A DNA stretch of 47,214 nucleotides, taken from IMG/VR virus record IMGVR_UViG_3300028553_000049, positions 1-47,214 of that record; one strand, 5' to 3'. Below the pieces are notes generated by a model that ran no database searches, had not been told where the DNA came from, and saw only the letters and a program-made list of their open reading frames with translations. This document shows, piece after piece, positions 1-9,838 of this stretch. The position numbers and the translations under genes were made by a program. Within the stretch, counting starts at the first letter, position 1; each line of letters opens with the position of its first letter. The stretch is from a virus.

Positions 1-3000
1 TCAAATTGTGTTTCTTATAGTGGAATTGGAACTGGAATATTAACTGCACTTGAAGTTAATAATAGAGATTTAAAAGATCAGAACTTACTCAAAAGAATAC
101 CGATAACTCCAAAAGCAAAATCAACAAATGTAAAATTGGAAGATTTTACATCGTCAAAAACCACAGGAATTTTTGTAAACGGAGTTGAAATTTTATCAAG
201 TCAATCATCCGACGTTATTTACTATGGTCAAATTAATCAATTAAATGTATTGAGTGGCGGAAAAGATTATAATGTTACTATACCTCCGCAAGTTATAGTT
301 TCCGATAATTATGGTAGTGGAGTATTGGCAAATGCAAATACCACAGGCGTTATTGATAGTATTATTGTAACTGATCCTGGTCATAACTTTAAAACTATTC
401 CAACTGTAGATATTATTGGTGGAAATGGAAAAAATGCCACTGCTAAATGTTTTTTAAAATCATCGCAATTTTCAATTAATTTTGAAGGTGGAGCTATTGG
501 AATTGACACTTCTACAAATGTAATTGGGTTTGCAACTTTTCATGGTTTTGAAAATGGAAGCAAACTGATATACAATTCTTTAGGAAATACTCCAATTGGA
601 ATAGGTAGTACAATTGGAAGCACTTCTATAGACAATTCATTAGTAGATAATTCAATATATTTTGCACGTAAAATATCAAATACTTCAATTCAATTGATGA
701 ATACATTATCAGACTCTTTAGTTGGTGTGAATACAATTAATATTGTTGGCGTTTCATCAAGATCTCATAAATTTGTTGATACTAAAATTAGAAAAATTAT
801 TGATTTTGTTCAGATTACAAATCCAGGACAAAATTATCAAGTTAGAACCATCGAAGTAGATAGTGTTGAATATCCACCTAAATTCCCCGGAATATCCACG
901 GCTTTTGTTGGCATTAATACTGAAAATAATTATATCTTTGCGAAGGGTCATGGATTTGAAACTGGAGAAGAAATAATATATTCAAATAATGGTCAAGTTA
1001 TATCTGGACTTAATACACTCACAAAATATTGTGCAATAAAAATTGATGATTCTAAATTTAAACTAGTTGAAAAATTTGTTGGAGTTTCATCTATAACTGG
1101 AATTGCTACTACAGCATTTAATTCAAATCTAGTTAATAACAATTTTGTCAATTTAAATTCTACAGGAGTTGGAACTCATACTTTTTCATATCCACCAACA
1201 CAAGTTATTATTACTGGGATCACTAATTCAACTTTACAAACTGGGATATCAACATCAATAACTGCCATTCCAATTGTAAAAGGATCTATAAAAGATATCT
1301 TTGTTAAAAACGGTGGTCATGATTATGGAGCAGAAATACTTAATTTTGAAAGACAACCATCAATCACTTTATCAAGTGGGTCTGGTGCTTTACTTGGCGC
1401 TAGAATTACTGATGGGAAAATTGTAAATGTAATTATATTTGAACCTGGTTCTGGTTATATTTCTGAACCGGAGTTAATTATTGAGGGAGATGGAAAGTTT
1501 GCTAGGTTAAAAGCAATCGTTTCCAATGGACAAATTGTTGATGTCCAAATTATTGATGGTGGGAAAGAATATATTCAAAAAACTACTAAAATTGTAATTA
1601 AAACTTTGGGAAGTGGAGCAAAAGTTTCTGCAGATATTCAAAAATGGATAATAAACTCATATGCTCAAAATGTATTTAATACTGATGATGCAATTTTAAT
1701 TACTGGTCTTAATGATACTACAACTACTAAGTTAGTTTCAATATATGCACCTAAAAAATTAAGAAGGTCTTTGGGTGATAATTTAGATTCCAATTTAAAT
1801 GAAGTTGGCATAAACACAGTTCACTCACCAATTATTGGATGGTGTTATGATGGAAATCCAATTTATGGACCCTATGGTGGATCAAATGCAACAAATTCAA
1901 TAAATCCACGTTTAATGGTAAGTAGTTACTCATTAATCGCAAAACCAAACAGACCATCTTTAGCAAGTTTTCCAAATGGATTTTTTGTAGATGATTATGA
2001 ATTCACATCAAGTGGTGATTTAGATGAAAACAATGGAAGATTTTGTATTACTCCAGAATTTCCAAATGGAACTTATGCATATTTTGCCACTAAAAATACC
2101 TATCCGTATGTTGTTAAATCATTTAAAAATGATCCAGATTTGTTTAATTATGATTTTACGATAGATCAAAATGCAGATTTGCTTTTAGGTGGTAATATTT
2201 TTAGAAATAGTACTCCATATAGAATAAATGAATCTAATGCATTTTATGAGGGATTAAATAATTTTGGTAATAAAAAAGAAAAATTTGCAATTAATTCAGT
2301 TGTCTCTTCTGGTATATCTTCAGTTAGAATAATAGATGGTGGTAGTAATTATCAAGTTGGAGATAGAGTTTCATTTATAAATGAAAAGTCTGGTGGACTT
2401 GGAGCAAGAGCAAAAGTTTCATCATTAATGGGTAAGGAAATTAAATCAATTACTTATAATAACACTACAATTCCAAATATAACATTTAGTTATTCTAGAA
2501 ATGTTGTTACTGGATTTACAACAAATCCCCATGGGGTTATTGATGGAGAAACGGTAATTATTTCTGGAATTAGCAGTTCTTCTTTTAAATTTTTTGAAGG
2601 AAATTATAAAGTTGGGGTTGCAAGTGTAAGCACTTCGTTACTTGTGGGAATTGGTACAACTGCATCTACAGGAATTGTAACTAGTATCGTATTATCGGAG
2701 TCTGCAACTTCTGGAAGAATTGTAACCGATGATTTGCTTACAGTTGGAACAGAACAGTTATTAGTTCTCAATGTTCTTGAGAGTACAAATTCATACCGAG
2801 TACAGAGATCTTATAATGCAAGTGTTGGGTCTGCTCACACTTCGGGGGACTCTGTATTTTTAAATCCAAAAAGATTTACTTATAATGTTTTAGATAATAC
2901 AGGTCTCAATCTATCAGTAAGAGATAATAAAACTACATATTTTAATCCAAATAATTCTATTGGATTTGGAACTCAAGGAACCAGATATTTTGTCGGATAT

Positions 3001-6000
3001 GGGGTATCTAGTACTACTGTAGGAATTGAAACTGGATCTGTAACTAGACTATTCTTCAATTCCCACTCATTTTCTCCTGCAGATCTCGTTCAAATAATTA
3101 ATGGAACTCCAGCAGGTATTAATACTACCGAAGCTAGAGTCATATCTGTTGGATCCACTTTTGCAAATATAGAATTTAATAGCACATCAATTCCTGGTGT
3201 AGGTTTGACTGCTGCAGTATTTTTGAGAAAAAATAATTTTGTTAGGGAAAAAACAATTAATATTCAGAATTTAAATTATGAAAATTCAATACCATTTCAA
3301 ACTTTTGAACCATTTACATACTCTACAAATTCGGGAATTGGTATTAGTGTATCTGAATACGATAATTTAAGTAATCCTTTTAAACTAGTAGACGGGCAGA
3401 CAATTTTTGTAACTAGACTTTTTGAGAAAAATGACAATATTGGAATTAGAACTACTCGAATTGGAATCGGATCATTAGGTACATTATACTTTGTCGGAAC
3501 TGGAAATATAACTGGGGTTAGTACAACTGGTGGAGAAAAGCATAGTATTACAACATTAAATCCAAATGTTACAGGAACATTAGAAAAATTAAATGCAAAT
3601 ATTACAACAGAAATTTCTCATGGTATTTCAACTTCATCTATAATCACTTTAAATGTTATCCCAGATAGAACAGAAGATGTAACTGCTAAGTATAATTCAA
3701 CTATTGATACAATTGTAATCAATCCAGTATCATTTGCATCAACTGCTATTGGAATAGGCACAACAATATCCACTATCAACATAAACAATCATAGTTTTTC
3801 AAGTGGGGATAAAGTTTTATATTATGTTGTTGGGTCTGCAGCCACAAGTTTAGTATCTGGAAATAATTATTTTGTGATTAAAGATAGTAATAATTTTATT
3901 AGATTATCACAAACATATGCTGAATCAATTGGAAATGTTCCTCAAAGTATTGGAATAACAACCACTGGTTCTGGAACACATACGCTGAGTTTAATTAATC
4001 CAAAAATTAATGCCATTAGAGGTAATACAATTTCATTTGGAATGACAGATACGTCTTTAAGTGATTTTGATCTTCGTTTTTACTTAGATCCTGATTTTAT
4101 AAACGAATATTGTGATACAAATATCACAAGAATATCATCACCAAAATCTACGAGTATTAAAACATCTTTAAATACTCCTGAGGTATTATATTACACTTTA
4201 ATTGAAAAAAATATTACAACTGGAAATGACTATAGAGTATTAATTGATAAAGATGTGAAAGATTTTTCAAAAATTATTTTAAATAGTAGCGTATATAATA
4301 ATGATTTTGTTGCAACCGGAATTGGATCTACAACATTTAAAATTAATTTATCCAAAATACCAGAACACACTTCATACACACCAACAAATACCACAACCTT
4401 AGAATATACTATAAAATCTTCAAATGTTACTGGATCAGTTAATAGTATTGAAGTTAATTTTAGTGGAGTTGGATATGAATCTTTACCTAAAATTAATTCA
4501 ATAATTTCTTCGAATGGATTTGGTGCAATTTTAAGAGCATTTTCTGAGGATATTGGAAAACCTAAAAATGTATCGGCATTAACTTTTGGATATAATTACT
4601 CTGCGGACAAAACAATTGTACCAAAGGCAGAAATTCCCACATTAATTGAAATTAAAAATAATTTCACTTTATCAAAAGTAGGAATTTCTAGTGGCGGAAG
4701 TGGATATCTATTTCCCCCAACTTTAATAGTAGTTGGTAATCCCGATATAATTTTACAATCTAAAATAACCGGATCATCGGTTTCTAGTGTTGAAGTTCTT
4801 ATTTCTAATGGTGGACTTTCCGAAATTACTCCGACAATCATTTCCACAAATAATGCTAATGGAGTTACTGTTACAAATGCACAATCTGATGGTACTTTTA
4901 ATACATTAACTCTTAGAAGACCAATAAATGGGTTTAAGAATTTCCCATTTATAGTCGGGGAACAAATATTTGTAGAAGGAGTAAAAACTTCAACTATTCA
5001 ATCTCAGGGAGGTGGATACAATTCTGCAGATTATAATTATTCCACATTCCCAATTGCAAGTTTAATTAATGATGCAAATGTATCTTCTGTAACTTATCAA
5101 ATACCAGTTGGTCTTGGAACAACCGGGGGAATTTTTGATTCTAATAATAGTTTTGGAATAGTTATTAAAGATGGTAATTTAGCAAAATTTGTTGCAACAA
5201 TTGAAGAACAAAATTTCAATTCCGATGAATTGATTTTTGCATCAAACGGATCAAGTGGAAGAGTTTTGAAAAATGGTTGGAATAATTTAAATAGAATACT
5301 TAAGTTAACAAACACATCAGGAACTTTTGAACCTGGAAATACTTTAAACGGAAGTGTTTCAAAATCCAAAGGCACTATAAGTGATGTCATTACATTTGAT
5401 GATAATTTTATTAGTAATTCTTCAATAATAAAAAATAATGGATGGAAAACTGAAAGTGGAATTTTAAATAATTCATTTCAAAAAATTCAAGATAATTTTT
5501 ATTATCAAAATTTTTCATATTCAATTAAAAGTAAAACTCCAATTTCAACATGGCAAGATCCAGTAAATTCACTTATTCATGTTGCTGGATTTAAAAATTT
5601 TTCAGATTTAGACGTTATAAGTCCAACTAAAGTAATTGATATTATTCCCATGAGGGTTTCTATTGCATCGAGTGAAGTTGGAACTTTTGTTAATATTCAA
5701 TCTCTACTGTCGATGTATACAAAATTTAATTTTGATCTTGCATCAGAAGAAACAACCACCGGATCTGTATCTAAATTCATTAATATCGACACAAAAAAAA
5801 TTGCTTCATTTTCACAATGCATTACAAACAAAGTTTTATTGATAGATGACATAAGTCCACAATTCACGGGATTTACTACAACCCTAGGTGGAAATATAGT
5901 AGGACTATCATCATTTATATTAAAATCAAATAATCAAAATTTATTAACAAAATCATTTGACATCACCAATGCCTCAGTTATTGGTGCTGGTGGATCTACT

Positions 6001-9000
6001 ATTGTTATCAATGATCATAATTTTTCTACGGGGGAAAAACTAGTTTATGATCCAGAAGGTGAATCTAGAGTTGGAATTGCAACAACTTCCAGAGTTTCTT
6101 CTGGTATTTCTACAGATTTGCTTCCAAGTGAAGTATTTGCTTACAAAGTAAATGATACAACCATCAAACTTTCCGGAATTAAAACTGATGCAACAACCAA
6201 TGACATATTCTTCACATTCCGATCTGCAACTGGAATAGGTACTACTGTTGTTGGATCTGGCACTACACATACATTATCAGTAGATACCAGTATTGCAAAC
6301 ACTAGGGCTTTAATTACTATTGATAATGTTATTCAAAGTCCACTCTTTCGTAAAAATGTTTCAACAGGACTTTCAACCTCAGTTGGAATCGGATCAACAA
6401 CAATTACACTTACGGGCATAACATCCATCAGTACAAACACTCTGCTTCAAATTAATAAAGAAATATTAAAAGTTAATGTTGTTGGATTTGGTTCTACAAA
6501 TATATTAACAATATCAAGAGCACAGTTTGGTACTGTTGCTACAGCTCACACTGTTGGTGCTGCTGTAACAGTATTGAGTGGGGATTATACAATTAACAAA
6601 GGTGTTATTTACTTTGATAGCGCCCCATATGGCCCAGTAGGAGTTACTACTATATCTCCAGGAATATCTACAAATTCTACATTTACTGGAAGAATATTTT
6701 ATAGAAAAGATTACGAAACTAATTATATTTTTGACGATCTATCAAATAATTTCACAGGTAATGCTGGAACAGGTAAAACATTTATATTGAAATCATTTAA
6801 TCAAAATCCTATTGGAGTTAGCACCCATAATGGAGTTATATTAGTTAACAATATCTTCCAAAGACCTGATGGGACTACTTCCACAACAGATTATGAATTG
6901 TCCGATAATGGAGTATCTGGAATTACAACAATTACATTTACAGGTAACGATATAGAGACTTTACCTAGAAGTGGTATTATTAATGAAATAGAAGTTGGTG
7001 TAGGAACTGGATATACTACAGGATCATATTCAAATAGATCACTCACAGGAGGATTTGGTATTGGGGCGAGAGTAAATGTTGTTGTTGGTGCTGGTGGAAG
7101 TATAATAAATTTCACAATCATAGATCGTGGAATAGGATATAAACAAAATGATGTTTTATCACTTTCTAGTCCATCAGTTGCTGGTATAGGAAGCACTGCT
7201 ACATTTAAAGTATTAAGTACTTATTTTGATAAATTTTCTGGATGGTCATTTGGAAAATTAACTCAAATTGATGATTTTTCAAATAAATTTGACGGTAGTA
7301 GAAAACAATTTTTATTAACTAAAACTATAAATGTACTTCCAGAGCCTTTTAGTATACAATCTTCTGATAGTATACCGGACATTCAACCTAACTTAATTGT
7401 TTTTATAAACAATGTTTTACAACAACCAATCAAAGATTATATCTTTAATGGGGGAACTCGAATTACATTTACTTCTGCTCCTGAGTTTGGTAGTAAGGTT
7501 AAAATTTTATTTTATGAAGGATCTACTGCAGATGTAATGACAAAAACTCCTTTACAAACTGTTAAAGTTGGAGATACTCTTAAGTTAGAAAAAATTAATG
7601 GAGTGTTATCTCAATTAGATAGAACTGTAATTGATATAACTTCATCCGATCAGGTAGAAACTGTTTCATATATTGACGTTGGTATATCTACAGATACCAC
7701 ATTATTAAGAGAAGTATTATGGACAAAACAAACATCTGATTTAATTATTGATGGTGAACCTATTTTCAAAAATAGAAATTACTTAGAACCAAGAATTAAT
7801 CCAACAACAAGACTAATTAAGAATTTCTTACTGTCTGATAGTGAACTTTATGTGCAAAATATTAATCCAGATTTTTCAACTTTAGATGAAACTGGAGAAA
7901 ATAATACAAACATTACAATTATTTCTGATACTAATACATCTTCTGCTCAAGCTCAAGTATCAACTGTCTCTGCTGCAGGAACAATAACATCATTTACAAT
8001 TACTGATTCGGGATTAAATTATACAAGTCCACCAACGGTGTCTGTTAGATCTAAAACTCAAATTAAAGAAATTGGAAAAACCTGGACAGTTGGAATTACA
8101 ACCACAATTAATCAAACTAATTTAAGAGATATTGAGTATGAGGAGGATGATTTATTATATGTTGTGTGTGATGATACAGGAGGAATTTCTACTTCTTATA
8201 ATTTATTATCTTGGCAAAGACAAACTCCAGCATTTGCATCAAACAATCAAATAAACTCTGTTGCATACGGTTCAACCTGGGGAGTTTGGGTTGGAGTTGG
8301 ATCTGATGCAAATGTAGGATATTCAACTAGTAATGCATCTAGTTGGAATACTGGTGTAATTTATTCATATGTTCAGGAAACTGGTGGACTAGGTAGATTT
8401 GAATATGAAGTTTCTTCTACTACTAGAAAATTTTATTCTGTTGCATATGGAAGCGATAGATTTGTTGCAGTTGGCACTGGTGCTACTGTAATTATTTCTG
8501 ATAATCAATATCCATCTAACACTTTATTTCTATCTAACGGATCTCCTTTAGCAAGTGACCCTATAGGAATCGGTACACAATGGTTAATTAATCAAAATAA
8601 GTTTGTGGATTTGAGTGGTAATGCAACAACAGCGATTACAAATGATCTCAATTATGTAATGTATTCATCAGTTGATAACAGATTTGTTGCAGTTGGTAAT
8701 AACGGTGTCATTATATCATCTGTTATGGGTTCTATTACAAATAGATCGTTTAGAGTGGATAGAACCCCCTCAGGGGGGCAGGAAAACCTAAATGGTATAG
8801 TTTATGCCCAAAACAAATATATAATTGTAGGAGACAATGGAACCGTAGGATTTTCAACTTTACTTACAGGCCCTTGGATTACAAACACTTTAAATACAGT
8901 TGAGAATTTATTAAGCGTAACACATAAAGATAATGTTTTTGTTACTGCGGGAACAAATGGAGTGGTCGCTAATTCAATTAATGGAGTAAATTGGATTCTG

Positions 9001-9813
9001 AAAAATTCATTAAATTCTACAATTTTCTCATTAACAACAAACAATAATTCTGTAATTGGTGTTGGATCTACAAGTCAATATTATGTTTCTTCCGAAGAAA
9101 CAAATTCTGGTATAATAACGGCTACTATTTCTTCAACAGGAACAGTTTCATCACTAAACATTGTAGATGGTGGATTTGGGTTTGATATCACACAAAATAT
9201 TTCAGTTCTAATATCTTCACCAACTGCCTTTTACGAAAATCTCGATAGTGTTGCAGTTTCTGGAGATTATGGAAAAATAGTAGGAGTTGGAACTAGTGCC
9301 ATTGGAATTGGAACTAATACTCCAATGATTATTTTTAATATACAAAGCGATGTTGGTTTGAATACCAATAAAATTGGTTCTAGTTCTGGATTAACTCCAA
9401 TTCAAAGAACTGGCATATCTACTGGAGATTATTTTGTAGCATATAATACAATTGTTGGAAATGGAGTTACATCAATTTATATTTCTTCGGGGATAACAAC
9501 AGTTGGAATTGGAACAACATTTATTGATAATATATACAGAGCAGATCATATTATAAACAATGGAGTTTCTGGTGTAGTAACTGTATTCTCTAATGTCAAT
9601 TCTGTTGTTGGTGTTGCTTCAACTTCAGTGATTCCAGACAATATTGGATTTGATACTACAGGTAAAGTTGGTAACTACAGTTGGGGCAGAATGTTTAATT
9701 TCGATACAAGATCTTCACCCAAAACATTTATAATTAATAACAATGGATTTACTGGAGTTCAAACTTCACCTTTAATAATTAGAAGAACTTCGTTAAAGGC
9801 TCAATATGATTAA
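1..9813 (+). CDS. Giant virion structural protein with YHYH domain and beta-propeller-like repeats (5' partial)
   Basis: The frame is open from base 1 to the stop at 9813, so the gene begins left of the window; a TTG at 136 is only an internal codon. At least 3271 residues are visible. The protein is built from recurring beta-rich modules: G-G-x-x-Y strands ending in P-x-V/I-x-I (about 241-450, 1291-1620, 2300-2440, 4430-4850, 6985-7200, 7940-8050, 9120-9230); H-x-F-x-T/S-G-E units (for example 520-570, 945-985, 3785-3830, 6010-6050); and DD-x-S-x-x-F units (5845-5980, 6735-6870, 7265-7520). A YHYH-type domain lies at about 1822-2110 (GWCYDGNPIYGPYGG, then GDLDENNGRF). WD/BNR-like repeats (RFVAVG, YIIVGDNGTV) fill about 8070-9100. 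It sits directly upstream of baseplate gene 8, so a baseplate- or fibre-associated surface protein is inferred. I see no enzymatic active site. The exact virion location is unknown. Confidence 0.85.
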   Translation, partial: SNCVSYSGIGTGILTALEVNNRDLKDQNLLKRIPITPKAKSTNVKLEDFTSSKTTGIFVNGVEILSSQSSDVIYYGQINQLNVLSGGKDYNVTIPPQVIVSDNYGSGVLANANTTGVIDSIIVTDPGHNFKTIPTVDIIGGNGKNATAKCFLKSSQFSINFEGGAIGIDTSTNVIGFATFHGFENGSKLIYNSLGNTPIGIGSTIGSTSIDNSLVDNSIYFARKISNTSIQLMNTLSDSLVGVNTINIVGVSSRSHKFVDTKIRKIIDFVQITNPGQNYQVRTIEVDSVEYPPKFPGISTAFVGINTENNYIFAKGHGFETGEEIIYSNNGQVISGLNTLTKYCAIKIDDSKFKLVEKFVGVSSITGIATTAFNSNLVNNNFVNLNSTGVGTHTFSYPPTQVIITGITNSTLQTGISTSITAIPIVKGSIKDIFVKNGGHDYGAEILNFERQPSITLSSGSGALLGARITDGKIVNVIIFEPGSGYISEPELIIEGDGKFARLKAIVSNGQIVDVQIIDGGKEYIQKTTKIVIKTLGSGAKVSADIQKWIINSYAQNVFNTDDAILITGLNDTTTTKLVSIYAPKKLRRSLGDNLDSNLNEVGINTVHSPIIGWCYDGNPIYGPYGGSNATNSINPRLMVSSYSLIAKPNRPSLASFPNGFFVDDYEFTSSGDLDENNGRFCITPEFPNGTYAYFATKNTYPYVVKSFKNDPDLFNYDFTIDQNADLLLGGNIFRNSTPYRINESNAFYEGLNNFGNKKEKFAINSVVSSGISSVRIIDGGSNYQVGDRVSFINEKSGGLGARAKVSSLMGKEIKSITYNNTTIPNITFSYSRNVVTGFTTNPHGVIDGETVIISGISSSSFKFFEGNYKVGVASVSTSLLVGIGTTASTGIVTSIVLSESATSGRIVTDDLLTVGTEQLLVLNVLESTNSYRVQRSYNASVGSAHTSGDSVFLNPKRFTYNVLDNTGLNLSVRDNKTTYFNPNNSIGFGTQGTRYFVGYGVSSTTVGIETGSVTRLFFNSHSFSPADLVQIINGTPAGINTTEARVISVGSTFANIEFNSTSIPGVGLTAAVFLRKNNFVREKTINIQNLNYENSIPFQTFEPFTYSTNSGIGISVSEYDNLSNPFKLVDGQTIFVTRLFEKNDNIGIRTTRIGIGSLGTLYFVGTGNITGVSTTGGEKHSITTLNPNVTGTLEKLNANITTEISHGISTSSIITLNVIPDRTEDVTAKYNSTIDTIVINPVSFASTAIGIGTTISTININNHSFSSGDKVLYYVVGSAATSLVSGNNYFVIKDSNNFIRLSQTYAESIGNVPQSIGITTTGSGTHTLSLINPKINAIRGNTISFGMTDTSLSDFDLRFYLDPDFINEYCDTNITRISSPKSTSIKTSLNTPEVLYYTLIEKNITTGNDYRVLIDKDVKDFSKIILNSSVYNNDFVATGIGSTTFKINLSKIPEHTSYTPTNTTTLEYTIKSSNVTGSVNSIEVNFSGVGYESLPKINSIISSNGFGAILRAFSEDIGKPKNVSALTFGYNYSADKTIVPKAEIPTLIEIKNNFTLSKVGISSGGSGYLFPPTLIVVGNPDIILQSKITGSSVSSVEVLISNGGLSEITPTIISTNNANGVTVTNAQSDGTFNTLTLRRPINGFKNFPFIVGEQIFVEGVKTSTIQSQGGGYNSADYNYSTFPIASLINDANVSSVTYQIPVGLGTTGGIFDSNNSFGIVIKDGNLAKFVATIEEQNFNSDELIFASNGSSGRVLKNGWNNLNRILKLTNTSGTFEPGNTLNGSVSKSKGTISDVITFDDNFISNSSIIKNNGWKTESGILNNSFQKIQDNFYYQNFSYSIKSKTPISTWQDPVNSLIHVAGFKNFSDLDVISPTKVIDIIPMRVSIASSEVGTFVNIQSLLSMYTKFNFDLASEETTTGSVSKFINIDTKKIASFSQCITNKVLLIDDISPQFTGFTTTLGGNIVGLSSFILKSNNQNLLTKSFDITNASVIGAGGSTIVINDHNFSTGEKLVYDPEGESRVGIATTSRVSSGISTDLLPSEVFAYKVNDTTIKLSGIKTDATTNDIFFTFRSATGIGTTVVGSGTTHTLSVDTSIANTRALITIDNVIQSPLFRKNVSTGLSTSVGIGSTTITLTGITSISTNTLLQINKEILKVNVVGFGSTNILTISRAQFGTVATAHTVGAAVTVLSGDYTINKGVIYFDSAPYGPVGVTTISPGISTNSTFTGRIFYRKDYETNYIFDDLSNNFTGNAGTGKTFILKSFNQNPIGVSTHNGVILVNNIFQRPDGTTSTTDYELSDNGVSGITTITFTGNDIETLPRSGIINEIEVGVGTGYTTGSYSNRSLTGGFGIGARVNVVVGAGGSIINFTIIDRGIGYKQNDVLSLSSPSVAGIGSTATFKVLSTYFDKFSGWSFGKLTQIDDFSNKFDGSRKQFLLTKTINVLPEPFSIQSSDSIPDIQPNLIVFINNVLQQPIKDYIFNGGTRITFTSAPEFGSKVKILFYEGSTADVMTKTPLQTVKVGDTLKLEKINGVLSQLDRTVIDITSSDQVETVSYIDVGISTDTTLLREVLWTKQTSDLIIDGEPIFKNRNYLEPRINPTTRLIKNFLLSDSELYVQNINPDFSTLDETGENNTNITIISDTNTSSAQAQVSTVSAAGTITSFTITDSGLNYTSPPTVSVRSKTQIKEIGKTWTVGITTTINQTNLRDIEYEEDDLLYVVCDDTGGISTSYNLLSWQRQTPAFASNNQINSVAYGSTWGVWVGVGSDANVGYSTSNASSWNTGVIYSYVQETGGLGRFEYEVSSTTRKFYSVAYGSDRFVAVGTGATVIISDNQYPSNTLFLSNGSPLASDPIGIGTQWLINQNKFVDLSGNATTAITNDLNYVMYSSVDNRFVAVGNNGVIISSVMGSITNRSFRVDRTPSGGQENLNGIVYAQNKYIIVGDNGTVGFSTLLTGPWITNTLNTVENLLSVTHKDNVFVTAGTNGVVANSINGVNWILKNSLNSTIFSLTTNNNSVIGVGSTSQYYVSSEETNSGIITATISSTGTVSSLNIVDGGFGFDITQNISVLISSPTAFYENLDSVAVSGDYGKIVGVGTSAIGIGTNTPMIIFNIQSDVGLNTNKIGSSSGLTPIQRTGISTGDYFVAYNTIVGNGVTSIYISSGITTVGIGTTFIDNIYRADHIINNGVSGVVTVFSNVNSVVGVASTSVIPDNIGFDTTGKVGNYSWGRMFNFDTRSSPKTFIINNNGFTGVQTSPLIIRRTSLKAQYD
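1822..2112 (+). other. YHYH-type domain inside the giant virion protein
   Basis: The translated segment starts SPIIGWCYDGNPIYGPYGG and continues through FPNGFFVDDYEF, GDLDENNGRF and FPNGTYAYFATK to YPYV. This order (YDGxPIYGP, then GDLDExNGRF, then PxGTYAYF) matches the YHYH family found in bacterial secreted proteins and marine phage virion proteins. The biochemical role of the family is not settled. The flanks are ordinary beta-repeat modules, so it reads as a discrete inserted domain. Confidence 0.7.
8068..9102 (+). repeat. WD/BNR-like (beta-propeller-type) protein repeats
   Basis: Within the giant protein, short units of the form x-x-S-V-A-Y-G-x-x-x-F/W-V-A-V-G-x-x-G-x-V/I-x-x-S recur: INSVAYGSTWGVWVGVG, FYSVAYGSDRFVAVG, VDNRFVAVGNNGVIISS, YAQNKYIIVGDNGTVGFS and HKDNVFVTAGTNGVVANS. 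Five to seven blades are plausible. Such repeats usually fold as a beta-propeller used for binding glycans or proteins; that function is an inference here. Confidence 0.6.
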
Positions 9814-9821
9814 GATAAATA
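9814..9821 (+). promoter_or_regulatory. Late promoter (GATAAATA) for gene 8
   Basis: GATAAATA lies 17 bases before the gp8 ATG and starts within the bases just after the previous stop. It is one base off the T4 late consensus TATAAATA read by gp55-programmed RNA polymerase. Confidence 0.5.
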
Positions 9822-9838
9822 AATAAAAACCTTTAGAT

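Noticed and set aside
8765-8778. C5/G6 tract as a programmed frameshift site
   Set aside because: The reading frame continues unbroken for 1 kb after it with consistent propeller-like repeats, and no alternative frame is open for long.
136-9813. TTG at 136 as the start of the giant virion gene
   Set aside because: The frame is open back to base 1 with coherent coding sequence and no ribosome-binding site at 136, so the gene is simply cut by the window edge.
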